Below the pieces are notes generated by a model. It saw nothing but the letters and a program-made list of their open reading frames with translations. It was not told the DNA's origin and searched no databases. From NCBI GenBank assembly GCA_951813015.1, contig CATOTG010000002.1, positions 248,001-312,000 on the forward strand: a DNA stretch of 64,000 bases. Direction: 5' to 3'. The translations under genes and the position numbers were made by a program. This DNA is from an uncultured Thermoanaerobaculia bacterium. Its GTDB lineage: Bacteria > Acidobacteriota > Thermoanaerobaculia > Multivoradales > Multivoraceae. Shown one piece after another: positions 26,440 to 35,554 of this stretch (position 1 is the stretch's first letter; the number at the start of each line of letters is the position of its first letter).

Positions 26440-28390
26440 GTGACGCACCGGGAGCGGCGGCTATCATCGCCGCCCGTGGGCACACTCTACGAACGGACGC
26501 TGCGCCGGGCCAGGGCTGACCCGGAGGGATTCTGGGCCGAGGCTGCGGAACAGATTTCCTGGGTCAGACGCTGGGACAGCGTGCTTGACGACTCGAACCC
26601 GCCCTTCCATCGCTGGTTCGCCGGAGCGCAGGTGAACACCTGCTACAACGCGGTCGACCGCCACGTCGAGGCTGGTCGCGGGCTGCAGCCGGCTGTCATC
26701 CACGACAGCCCGGTCACCGGTACGAAGACGACGCTGACCTACGCCGACCTGCAGGACCAGACGGCCCGGCTGGCCGGCGTCCTCAGGAGTCTCGGCGCGC
26801 GGAGGGGCGACCGGGTGCTGATCTACATGCCGATGATCCCGGAGGCCGCGGTCGCCATGCTGGCCTGCGCCCGGATCGGCGCCGTCCACTCGGTCGTGTT
26901 CGGTGGCTTCGCGGCGAAGGAGCTCGCCACCCGGATCGACGACGCGTTGCCCCGGGTGGTGCTCACGGCGTCATGCGGCATCGAGATCGCGCGGATCATC
27001 GAGTACAAGCCGCTGCTCGACGAAGCGATCGCCCTGTCGACCCACAAGCCGGACGCCACCGTGCTGCTTCAGCGGCCCCCAACACGGCGCCGCGCTCGGC
27101 CCCGGCGACCACGACTGGCACGAGGCGATGGTCGCCGCCAGACCCGCCGACTGCGTCCCGGTTCAGGCCACCGACCCCCTGTACATCCTCTACACGTCCG
27201 GCACGACAGGTATCCCCAAGGGCGTCGTGCGCGACAACGGCGGGCACCTCGTGGCCCTCGACTGGAGCATGAAGAACGTCTACGGCACGGCGCCCGGCGA
27301 GGTCTACTGGGCCGCATCGGACATCGGCTGGGTGGTCGGCCACTCCTACATCGTCTACGCGCCCCTGATTGTTGGCTGCACCACGGTGCTCTACGAGGGC
27401 AAACCGGTCGGGACGCCGAACGCCGGCGCCTTCTGGCGCGTCATATCCGATCACGGTGTCTCCGCGCTCTTCACCGCGCCGACCGCGTTCCGCGCGATCA
27501 AGCGCGAGGATCCGCGGGGCGACCTGATCCGCAACTTCGACCTCGGTTCCCTGCGAACCCTCTTCCTGGCCGGCGAGCGAGCCGATCCGGACACGGTCCG
27601 ATGGGCCGAAGAGAAGCTCGGCGTACCGGTCATCGATCACTGGTGGCAAACGGAAACGGGCTGGCCGATCGTCGCCAACTGCGTCGGCCTCGGAGCGCTG
27701 CCGGTCAAGCACGGCTCCCCCACCAGGGTCGTCCCCGGCTACGACGTGCGCATCCTCGAACACGAGGGTGACTCCGGCGGCGCCGTCCGCGAACTGCCGA
27801 CCGGCGAAACGGGCGCCATCGCCCTGCGTCTCCCGCTGCCGCCCGGCTGCCTGCCGACCCTGTGGAGGAACGACGCCGGCTACATCGACTCCTATCTCTC
27901 GGAGTTCGCCGGCTACTACCAGACGGGCGACGCCGGGTTCGTCGACGAGGACGGCTACCTCTACATCATGAGCCGCACGGACGACCTGATCAACGTCGCC
28001 GGCCACCGCCTGTCCACGGGCGGCATGGAGGAGATCCTCGCGTCCCACCCGGATGTCGCCGAGTGCGCCGTGATCGGAGTTGCCGACTCCCTCAAGGGGC
28101 AGGCGCCTCTGGGGCTCGTCGTCCTCTACGCCGGTTCCGGCCGCACCGAGGCCGAGATCGTGCCGGAGCTCGTCCAAACGGTGCGTGACCAGCTTGGACC
28201 TGTCGCCTCGTTCAAGATCGCCGCGGTGGTCGACCGTCTGCCCAAGACCCGCTCCGGCAAGGTGCTGCGAGGCACGATGCGGCGGATCGCAGACGGCGAA
28301 CCGTACACCGTGCCGGCCACGATCGACGACGCCGCGATCCTGGACGAAATCGAGCAGACCCTGGCCCAGCTGGGGTTCCCAAGGGCCTGA
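26440..28390 (+). CDS. Propionyl-CoA synthetase-like acyl-CoA ligase (PrpE/AcsA family), frameshifted
   Basis: The reaction is ATP-dependent activation of a short-chain acid to its CoA thioester. The N-terminal part (FAGAQVNTCYNAVDRHVEAG, RIGAVHSVVFGGFAAKELAT) is typical of the acetyl/propionyl-CoA synthetase group. The run of five C at 27076-27080 carries one extra base; the frame then continues as DPLYILYTSGTTGIPKGVVR (P-loop), HWWQTETGWP and ALPVKHGSPTRVVPGYDV, which is more like PrpE than AcsA. The final KTRSGKVLRGTMRR contains the conserved lysine that is acetylated for control in many members. The span is 1951 bases, one over a multiple of three. A GTG at 26476 is an alternative start. 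Confidence 0.87.
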
Positions 28391-28827
28391 CCGCCCACGG
28401 CAGGGGTCTCCGCCGCCTTCGTTGCGGCGATGCATCCCGCCCGGCATCGTGCCTTCCGTGTACTCGATGACGCGCCCGCGGAAACAGGCCGCGCGCGGCG
28501 CTCGTTTCGACCTGCGCGAGGGCGCCTGACCGGAGCCCCGAGCGCCAGGAAGTTCAGCCACGGGGTGCTGTGCCCTTGCCCCGGGCCGCCCGGCGGGCCG
28601 GAGCCGGGCAGCCGCTCGGGAGTCCGCAGAACCTGCGGAAAACCCTGCGGAGAAGCACCATACTCAGACCTTGCAAGCTCCTTGTTCTCAGCGATTTACG
28701 TGCGATCCGCACCGGATCCGGTGCGCCAAGGTGGAACGCTGTAACTTATTCGTGAGCAAGAAGTTAAGACGACCAAGCCGCTGACCGGAATTGCCGGATA
28801 CTTCGACTCGGCGGTACAGTCTCAGCC
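28391..28827 (+). promoter_or_regulatory. Intergenic region with candidate operator before the ETF oxidoreductase gene
   Basis: This 437-base gap has no gene. An inverted repeat TAACTT (28742-28747) and AAGTTA (28761-28766) with a 13-base spacer lies about 65 bases before the start codon in an AT-richer stretch, and could be an operator or part of a promoter. A short hairpin CCGCAG-AAC-CTGCGG lies near 28623-28637. Function is not shown. Confidence 0.35.
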
Positions 28828-30915
28828 ATGGACCCAACCCAGGCAACACGCGAGGTCTTCTGGAACATCCAGTACACGTGGTTGGTGTACGTCCTGATGG
28901 TCCCCACCCTGGCCGTCTTCGGCTGGGGCTTCTGGCTCAAGATTCGCCGTTGGCGCGCCGGGCAGCCGGCCGCGCGGTTCGACCGCATCGGCGAGCGGCT
29001 TCAGCTCTTCCTCAGGAACGCCGCTTTTCAGGGCCGCACGATCAAGAGCCGCTACGCCGGCCTCTTCCACAGCCTCGTCTACACCGGCTTCATCGTCCTG
29101 TTCCTGGCGACCACCGTCGTGGCGATCCACCACGACACGCCCCTGCACATCATGAAGGGGCACTTCTACCTGATCTTCCAGTCCCTGATCGTCGACATCT
29201 TCGGCCTGTTCGTGCTCGTGGGCGTCGCCCTGGCCGCGGTGCGCCGCTGGGTGGCGAAACCGGCGAAGCTGATCTACAACGACGAGGCGAGCTGGATCCT
29301 GGTCTCCATCTTCGTCATGGCCCTTACCGGCTTCATCGTCGAAGGCTGGCGAATCGCGGTGACCGACGATGTCTGGGCCGCCTGGTCGCCGGTCGGCAAC
29401 CTGTTCGCGCGCGCCTCGGACCCGTTGATGAGCGACGCGGCGATGCAGACGGGTCACGTCGTCATCTGGTGGTTCCATCTCCTGGTCGCCTTCGGCTTCA
29501 TCGCCTGGGTGCCCTTCAGCAAGATGTCGCACGTGTTCACCGCGCCGCTCAACATCTTCACCGCCAACCTCGACGGCTACGGCGCCAGCCTGAAGACGAT
29601 CGACTTCGAGACTGCGGAGCGCTTCGGCATCAATCACCTGGGCGACTTCACCTGGAAGGACCTCCTCGACTTCGACGCCTGCACCGAGTGCGGCCGCTGC
29701 ACCGATGTCTGCCCGGCGAACACCGTCGGCAAGAGCCTGTCGCCGCGCGACATCATCCTCGACCTGCAGGCCCTGATGCACGAGCGCGGCGACAGCGTCC
29801 TGGCGAACGGCAACGGCAACGGCGGTGGAAACGGCGACGCCGCACTGCTGCCGATCATCGATCAGAAGACGGCCGTATCGCCCGAGGCGCTGTTCTCCTG
29901 CACCACCTGCGCCGCCTGCATGGAGGCCTGCCCGGTCCACATCGAGCAGATGCCCAAGATCGTCGACGCCCGCCGCTACCTGGTCATGGAAGAGGCCGAG
30001 TTCCCGGAAGGCATGATGGACATGATGAACTCCCTCGAGTCGCGCCAGCATCCCTTCGCGGGCACCCGGTTCAGCCGCGTCGACTGGACCGAGGGGCTCG
30101 ACATCGACGTGATGGCCGAGATGGACGACCCGGCCGAGGCGGAGGTCCTGATGTGGGTCGGGTGCGGCGGCGCCCTCGTCGAGCGCAACCGGAACACCGT
30201 CCGCGCCACCGCGAAGCTGCTGAAGAAGGCCGGCGTCAAGTTCGCGATCCTCGGCCGCGAGGAATCCTGCAGCGGCGACCCGGCCCGCCGCGTCGGCAAC
30301 GAGTTCCTGTTCGAGATGCTGGCCAAGGGCAACGTCGAGACCCTGGATCGCTACGGCGTGCGCAAGGTCGTCACCTCCTGTCCGCACTGCTTCAACTCGT
30401 TCAGGAACGAGTACCCGCAGTTCGGCGGCAGCTACGAGGTGTACCACCACACCCAGTTCCTCGATCAGCTCGTCGGTTCGGGGCAATTGGCTTCGGGCCC
30501 GCCGCAGGCTAACGGCCCGGGCGCGCAGGCAGGCGGCGGCAACACGATCACGTTCCACGACCCCTGCTACCTCGGCCGCCACAACGGCGAGTACGACGCT
30601 CCTCGCAACCTGCTGGCGAAGGTCGGCGGCGCCCGGCAAGTCGAGATGCAGCGCAGCCGCAACCAGAGCTTCTGCTGCGGCGGCGGCGGCGGCATGGCCT
30701 TCGTCGACGAGCCGCCGGACCAGCGCGTCAACCAGGAGCGCGCCCAGGAAGCGGTCGACACCGGTGCGGATGTCGTCGCTGTGGGCTGTCCATTCTGCGC
30801 CACGATGCTCGACGACGGCGTGAACGCCAGGCGAGGTGACCGTGACGTCAAGGTCAAGGATGTCGCGGAACTGCTCTGGGACGCGGTCGGCGAGACGGAC
30901 GAAGCCGCGCGCTAG
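28828..30915 (+). CDS. Membrane heterodisulfide reductase-like Fe-S oxidoreductase, ETF:quinone type
   Basis: A 695-residue protein. The first 250 residues form about five or six membrane helices of the NarI-like type, with histidines suited to haem (LFHSLVYTGFIVLFLATTVV, GHVVIWWFHLLVAFGFI). Two 4Fe-4S motifs follow: CTECGRCTDVCPAN near residue 284 and CTTCAACMEACPVH near residue 357. Two CCG-type cysteine domains end the protein (SCPHCFNSF near 517, SFCCGGGGG near 615, later CPFC). A Gly/Asn-rich linker (NGNGNGGGNGD) separates the ferredoxin motifs. Together with etfB and etfA downstream, it likely passes electrons from beta-oxidation dehydrogenases through ETF to the quinone pool. No frame damage is seen. 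Confidence 0.88.
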   Translation: MDPTQATREVFWNIQYTWLVYVLMVPTLAVFGWGFWLKIRRWRAGQPAARFDRIGERLQLFLRNAAFQGRTIKSRYAGLFHSLVYTGFIVLFLATTVVAIHHDTPLHIMKGHFYLIFQSLIVDIFGLFVLVGVALAAVRRWVAKPAKLIYNDEASWILVSIFVMALTGFIVEGWRIAVTDDVWAAWSPVGNLFARASDPLMSDAAMQTGHVVIWWFHLLVAFGFIAWVPFSKMSHVFTAPLNIFTANLDGYGASLKTIDFETAERFGINHLGDFTWKDLLDFDACTECGRCTDVCPANTVGKSLSPRDIILDLQALMHERGDSVLANGNGNGGGNGDAALLPIIDQKTAVSPEALFSCTTCAACMEACPVHIEQMPKIVDARRYLVMEEAEFPEGMMDMMNSLESRQHPFAGTRFSRVDWTEGLDIDVMAEMDDPAEAEVLMWVGCGGALVERNRNTVRATAKLLKKAGVKFAILGREESCSGDPARRVGNEFLFEMLAKGNVETLDRYGVRKVVTSCPHCFNSFRNEYPQFGGSYEVYHHTQFLDQLVGSGQLASGPPQANGPGAQAGGGNTITFHDPCYLGRHNGEYDAPRNLLAKVGGARQVEMQRSRNQSFCCGGGGGMAFVDEPPDQRVNQERAQEAVDTGADVVAVGCPFCATMLDDGVNARRGDRDVKVKDVAELLWDAVGETDEAAR

Positions 30916-31289
30916 CAAGCCCTTGGTGAACGTCCGCGTCGCACGAGAGCGGTCAGGCGCCTGCCCAGCAAGGCGCGACGCGGGAACATCTCGGGCCGCC
31001 CGCAATCCGGGGAACAGGGGCAACCGGGGAGCCCGGCCTGTGTGGCGCAATCCTGGATGGGTCGCAGGGCCGAAACGAATGCAGCGTGACTTGCCGCGGC
31101 CTGCTGGAAGCTTGCGCGAATCCGTTGCCAACCTACCGGGCGGTCGGTAGACTGGCTGCCAGCGTGTCGCGAATCCATGTCTAGCCGCAGCCCCCAGATC
31201 ACCGGGATGCCGTGCCCCGGAACTCCCCTCCGCCAACTTCTGCGGCGCGGGTCCCCGGCCGCCGTGACCCTTCGGGACGCCTCGATCCG
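30916..31289 (+). promoter_or_regulatory. Intergenic region before the TetR gene
   Basis: This 374-base gap holds no recognisable gene. Its main feature is the palindrome at 31133-31150, described separately. Confidence 0.5.
31133..31150. promoter_or_regulatory. Candidate TetR-family operator, 18-bp palindrome
   Basis: The sequence CTACCGGGCGGTCGGTAG has perfect arms CTACCG and CGGTAG; a shorter nested palindrome ACCGGGCGGT overlaps it. It resembles the ACCGACCGGTCGGT-type sites bound by many TetR repressors. It lies 140 bases before the TetR gene, in the gap after the ETF reductase gene, so autoregulation is the simplest reading. Binding is inferred from pattern and position. Confidence 0.55.
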
Positions 31290-31946
31290 ATGACCGCTCT
31301 GGACAGCGCCCCGCACCCGACCGGCCGCACCGCGACCGGCGAAACCGACCCGGACCGCCGGGCCGGGATCTACCGCAACGCGGCGCGCATCTTCCACCGC
31401 AAGGGGTACCACGCCACCTCGATCAACGACATCGCGGCCGCCGTGGGACTGACCAAGGCCGGGCTCTACTACTACATCAAGGGCAAGCAGGACCTGCTGT
31501 TCGCGATCATGAGCTTCGCGATGGACCAGCTCGACGCGCAGGTCATCGAACCGGCGCGCCGCGAGCAGGATCCGCAGGCCCGCCTGGAGACGATCGTCTC
31601 CAGGCACGCGCGCCTGATCACCCAGGACTCGTCGGCGCTGACCATCCTGGTCAACGAACTCGAGGGACTGCTGCCCGATGACCGTGCCGACATCATCGGC
31701 AGGCAGCGGGACTACGTCGAGTTCATCGCCGACACCCTCGCTGCCCTGCGCGACGAGGGCAAGGTCCTCGGCCTCGACCCGACGATTGGCGCCTTCAGTC
31801 TCGTCGGCATGATCCTCTGGATCTCGCGCTGGTACCGGGCGGACGGGCGGCTCGACGCGGACGAGGTGGTGGCGGAAGTCACGCGGATGGCGGTTGCGGC
31901 CGTCTTGAATCGGAACGCCGAACAGGCGGAGGACCCCGACGAGTAG
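31290..31946 (+). CDS. TetR-family transcriptional regulator
   Basis: A 218-residue regulator. The ATG at 31290 (MTALDSAP) is chosen over an in-frame GTG upstream that adds a low-complexity lead. The helix-turn-helix is clear: IYRNAARIFHRKGYHATSIN followed by DIAAAVGLTKAGLYYYIKGK. The C-terminal ligand domain is helical (RLETIVSRHARLITQDSSAL, VGMILWISRWYR), a pattern found in FadR/PsrA-type TetR repressors of fatty-acid degradation. It sits between the ETF reductase and etfBA, so control of this electron-transfer module by acyl-CoA is likely but inferred. Confidence 0.85.
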   Translation: MTALDSAPHPTGRTATGETDPDRRAGIYRNAARIFHRKGYHATSINDIAAAVGLTKAGLYYYIKGKQDLLFAIMSFAMDQLDAQVIEPARREQDPQARLETIVSRHARLITQDSSALTILVNELEGLLPDDRADIIGRQRDYVEFIADTLAALRDEGKVLGLDPTIGAFSLVGMILWISRWYRADGRLDADEVVAEVTRMAVAAVLNRNAEQAEDPDE

Positions 31947-32014
31947 GGGCTGCGGCCCAACAGGAAAGTGGCGACGGACAACAAGGCCTCGCCCACAGCG
32001 AAGGAGAATCGAGA

Positions 32015-32836
32015 ATGAGAGTGCTTGTCTGCCTGAAGCAGATCCTCGACCCGGACGTTCCGGCCCGGGACTTCGAGATCGACCCGGCGGCCAAGGCGGC
32101 CAAACGCGGCGGCGCGAACCTGGTGACGAACATCTTCTGCGAGAACGCGGTCGAGACCGCGCTCCAGTTCCGGGAGGCTGCCGGCGACGTCAAGGTCACC
32201 GCGCTCTGCTACGGAGAGTCTTCGGCTGAGGACTGTCTGCGCAAGGCGATGGCAATGACAGTCGACGAAGCGTGCCTCGTGGAACGCGAGGGCAACACGA
32301 ATCCCGACGCCGCGGCCGTTGGGCAGGTGCTGGCGGCTGCCATTTCGCGCCTCGAGCAGGACGGCGGCCCGTTCGACGCTGTGCTCGTCGGGCGGGAATC
32401 GGGCGACTGGGGCACCGGTCAGACCGGCGGCGTACTGGCCGAAGAACTCGGCCGTCCCGCGCTCGGCTTCGTCGAGAGCCTGAGGCCCGGCAACGGCGGC
32501 ATCACACTCCGTCGCCAGACCGACGACGGCATCGAGGTCGCGGAAGCCGAACCCCCGTTCGTCGTCACGATCACGAACAACGAGGACAACGTGCCGCGCA
32601 TCCCGAAAACGCGCGACGTGATGATGTCCTACCGCAAGCCGCTCCGGAAGATGAGTCCGGCCGAGCTCGGACTGGACGGCGACGAGATCCGGAACGGCTT
32701 CTCGAGCTTCGAAGTCGAGGAGATCTTCGTGCCGACGGACGAAGTCGATTGTGAGCTCGCCGAGGGCGACACGCTGGACGAGCGGGTCGATCAACTGGCG
32801 CACAAGATCCACGAAGTCGTCGCCTCGATCGGCTGA
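32015..32836 (+). CDS. etfB: Electron transfer flavoprotein beta subunit
   Basis: A 273-residue protein starting at ATG 32015, with AAGGAG 8 bases upstream. The N-terminus VLVCLKQILDPDVPA and the later DAVLVGRESGDWGTGQTGGV are typical of EtfB, which binds AMP and part of the FAD. VTITNNEDNVPRIPKTRDVM is the conserved recognition-loop region. It pairs with etfA 43 bases downstream and takes electrons from acyl-CoA dehydrogenases. The regulator and membrane reductase genes are just upstream. Confidence 0.93.
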   Translation: MRVLVCLKQILDPDVPARDFEIDPAAKAAKRGGANLVTNIFCENAVETALQFREAAGDVKVTALCYGESSAEDCLRKAMAMTVDEACLVEREGNTNPDAAAVGQVLAAAISRLEQDGGPFDAVLVGRESGDWGTGQTGGVLAEELGRPALGFVESLRPGNGGITLRRQTDDGIEVAEAEPPFVVTITNNEDNVPRIPKTRDVMMSYRKPLRKMSPAELGLDGDEIRNGFSSFEVEEIFVPTDEVDCELAEGDTLDERVDQLAHKIHEVVASIG

Positions 32837-32879
32837 CGCGGAGCAGAAGCCCCGGTAGAGACCGCAGAAGGAGAGAAGA

Positions 32880-33851
32880 ATGGCAAACGTTGCAGTCTGT
32901 GTTCTGGGAAGTTTCGGCTACGACCGCGCCGCGCAGGGCGCCGTCGGCGCCGGGCGCGCCCTGGCTGGAAGCGTCGGCGGCGAGGTCCATGTGCTGGTCA
33001 TCGGCCCCGCCGACGAGGAAGCGGTCGCCGCGATGGCGGCCGTTGCCGACCGCGTCGTGCTTGGCGCCAACGAGGAGCTGCGGGATGTCCAGCCCGAGCA
33101 GGCCCTGCAGGCAGCCGAGCAGCTCCACGCCGCGGGAGGCGGGGACTACGTCGCCGTGCTGCTGAGCAACGACACCTACAGTCAGGAGATCGCGCCCCGG
33201 CTCGCCCACCGACTCGGCGGCAGCTCGATGGCCGACGCGGCAGCAATCCGCATGGACGGCGACCACCTGCTGGCCCAGCGCACCGCCTACGGCGGCAAGG
33301 CGATCTCGATCTACCGGCTGAAGAAGAGCCCGGCGGTCGTCTGGCTACGGGCGCGCGGCTTCGAACCGGCCCCCGAACAGCCGTCATCAGGGGATGTCAC
33401 ATCGGTCGACCTGAACCTCGACCCGCCACGCATCCGGATCGTCGGCCGTGAAGTGGCCGCCCAGGAAGGCGTCCGGCTCGAGGACGCCCCGGTCATCGTC
33501 TCCGGCGGCCGCGGACTCGGCGGTCCCGAACCCTTCCACGAACTGGGGAAGCTCGCCGACACGATTGGCGCCGAGCAGGGCGCCTCGCGCGCCGCCTGCG
33601 ACGCCGGCTGGGTGCCCCCGAACTGGCAGGTCGGCCAGACCGGCAAGAAGGTCGCCCCCGAGCTCTACATCGCTATCGCGATTTCCGGCGCCAGCCAGCA
33701 CCTTCTCGGCATGGGCGACAGCAAGGTCGTTGCCGCAATCAACACGGACGCCGACGCGCCGATCTTCAAGCACTGCAGCTTCGGCATCGTCGAGGACTAC
33801 AAGGCGGTCGTCCCGCTGTTGACCGAGAAGCTCGCGGCGCTTTCGGGGTAG
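32880..33851 (+). CDS. etfA: Electron transfer flavoprotein alpha subunit
   Basis: A 323-residue protein starting at ATG 32880, with AAGGAGAGA a few bases upstream. The C-terminal FAD-binding domain is clear: [20 protein letters not shown], then [40 protein letters not shown] and [18 protein letters not shown]. The N-terminal domain resembles EtfB. The frame is intact and the length matches the family. It acts in the cytoplasm with EtfB and most likely delivers electrons to the Fe-S membrane oxidoreductase encoded at 28828. Confidence 0.95.
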   Translation: MANVAVCVLGSFGYDRAAQGAVGAGRALAGSVGGEVHVLVIGPADEEAVAAMAAVADRVVLGANEELRDVQPEQALQAAEQLHAAGGGDYVAVLLSNDTYSQEIAPRLAHRLGGSSMADAAAIRMDGDHLLAQRTAYGGKAISIYRLKKSPAVVWLRARGFEPAPEQPSSGDVTSVDLNLDPPRIRIVGREVAAQEGVRLEDAPVIVSGGRGLGGPEPFHELGKLADTIGAEQGASRAACDAGWVPPNWQVGQTGKKVAPELYIAIAISGASQHLLGMGDSKVVAAINTDADAPIFKHCSFGIVEDYKAVVPLLTEKLAALSG

Positions 33852-33946
33852 AGTCCTGCGAGCGCTGACGATACGCTCGCATCCGTCCAGTCGACCGAGT
33901 CACACCGAACACTCGCAAGGGAACCGCCAGGCAAAGGACCCGACGC

Positions 33947-35539
33947 TTGCACCGAACCTCCTGCTGCTGTGCTCTGGCCCTGGTCGCTCTTCCTTTCGGA
34001 TCGGCCCGTGCGTCAGGGCAAGCCGATTTCCCGGGAAACAGCGGAACGGAGCAGCAAGTAGAGGAAGCGGTCCTTGGCGGTTTCGCGCGCGGGATGCTGC
34101 TTGGCGCGACGGACACGGTCGTACGACGGTTCAAGGCGAGGCCGGACCGAAACCGCGTGAAGATGAAGTCGCTCGACCGCTGCAACGCGACGCGCCGGAA
34201 CCGCATCGACGTGGAGCGCATCGACCTGGAGAGAGGCGGCGCAGCGGGTCACGAGGCGTGCGGAACACCCGACATGGACTTCGACTTCGCGACGGACAGT
34301 TTCGAGTTCGTCCGCAAGGTGGCGCCGCTCGACGACGAACGCCCAGCCGGAAAGCTGGCGCTCTGGGGGGCGGGGGTTCGTCGATCCGTTCGCGGACGAA
34401 CGGGCGGGAACGCGTACACGGTCGCGCCTGAACTGCCCTTCGTCGGCGTGGACTACACAGCCGGGCGTCTCATGTTCGGGACCGCCGTGTCCTGGTTCGA
34501 CGCCACCGGGCGCTATCGGCTCGCGAACGCGGGCAGCGGCGCCGTGCGTCTCGACCTGGGCGGCGTCTACCCTTACGCCCGCTATGCATCGGGTTGCCGC
34601 GGACCGTCCCGCAAGTCGTGCCGGACAGAACTCTGGGCGGTGGGGGCCATGGGCCAGGGCGACCTCGTTCGAGGCACGGACACGACGGCGGGAGCGCCTC
34701 CGTCCTCGGATGCACGGATGCGGCTTGGCCTCGCCGGCTTCCGCCAACAGGTGGCGAAAGCCGGGTCACTCGAGTTTGCCGTGCGCGGCGACATCGGCTC
34801 CGCCGTCATCGAAGGCGGCGAACACCTCGGCCGATCGTCCGGGGACGCCAGTCTCGGCGGCGACGCGAGCAGGGGACGCATCGGTCTCGAGGGCTCCCTG
34901 ACCCGCAAGGTCGGCGCGGTGGCCTTCCGCCCCTTCACCCAGGTCGCCCAACGCTACGACGGCGGCTCCTCGACGAACGGAACCGGGACGGAACTCGCCG
35001 GCGGCCTGGAACTGATCTCCGCCGACGGGCGGCTACGGGTCCAGGCCACCGGCCGGACTCTGGTCACCCAAGGCCTGGCCCGCTACGAGGAAGAGAGCGT
35101 GGGCGCCACGATCGAGCTTCGTCCAGCGACAAGGGACGGCGAGGGACTGTCGTTGCTGGTCGCCCAGCAGTTTGGCGGCGCGGCGGCGCGTGCGAACGCC
35201 CTGTGGCGCTCCGACGCTCCCCGGTGGATCGGAATGTCTCCCGATGCGCTCGCCACCGCCTCCGCCCGGATGGATCCCGGAGCGTCGCAGACTCGGGCCG
35301 AAGTCGCATGGGGAGTAGGAATCGGCGCATCGTTGGTGACGCCCTTCGCGCAGGCGTTGGCCAGGTCGGCAACCGGGCAGGAACACCTTCGGCTCGGCGT
35401 CCGCCACTCGACGCGAAAGGGCTCGCCCCACCGGGTGAACCTGGAGGTCACCGCCGAGCGGCCGCAGGTCACGCTGAGCAGTGACTTCGCGGGATACAGG
35501 CTCGGCGTCGCCGGTCAGTTCCGTTTCAGGATCGGCTGA
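33947..35539 (+). CDS. Outer-membrane beta-barrel protein, autotransporter-barrel-like
   Basis: A 530-residue protein with a signal peptide (CCCALALVALPFGSARASG) from a TTG at 33947. A Cys pair is present in the region after it. Residues from about 150 to the end alternate polar and hydrophobic residues in about twelve strands (KLALWGAGVRRSVRG, VGVDYTAGRLMFGTAVSWFD, LAGGLELISADGRLRVQATG) and the last strand ends in GVAGQFRFRIG, with an aromatic near the C-terminus as recognised by the BAM machine. This resembles the translocator barrel of autotransporter-type proteins, but no long passenger domain is present. The family and function are not recognised. Confidence 0.6.
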   Translation: MHRTSCCCALALVALPFGSARASGQADFPGNSGTEQQVEEAVLGGFARGMLLGATDTVVRRFKARPDRNRVKMKSLDRCNATRRNRIDVERIDLERGGAAGHEACGTPDMDFDFATDSFEFVRKVAPLDDERPAGKLALWGAGVRRSVRGRTGGNAYTVAPELPFVGVDYTAGRLMFGTAVSWFDATGRYRLANAGSGAVRLDLGGVYPYARYASGCRGPSRKSCRTELWAVGAMGQGDLVRGTDTTAGAPPSSDARMRLGLAGFRQQVAKAGSLEFAVRGDIGSAVIEGGEHLGRSSGDASLGGDASRGRIGLEGSLTRKVGAVAFRPFTQVAQRYDGGSSTNGTGTELAGGLELISADGRLRVQATGRTLVTQGLARYEEESVGATIELRPATRDGEGLSLLVAQQFGGAAARANALWRSDAPRWIGMSPDALATASARMDPGASQTRAEVAWGVGIGASLVTPFAQALARSATGQEHLRLGVRHSTRKGSPHRVNLEVTAERPQVTLSSDFAGYRLGVAGQFRFRIG

Positions 35540-35554
35540 CCGGATCGCTGACCC

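Noticed and set aside
28822..31236. Very long open frame antisense to the ETF reductase gene
   Set aside because: The plus strand encodes a clear Fe-S protein with conserved cysteine motifs; the antisense frame has no recognisable family and is a result of high GC and codon bias.
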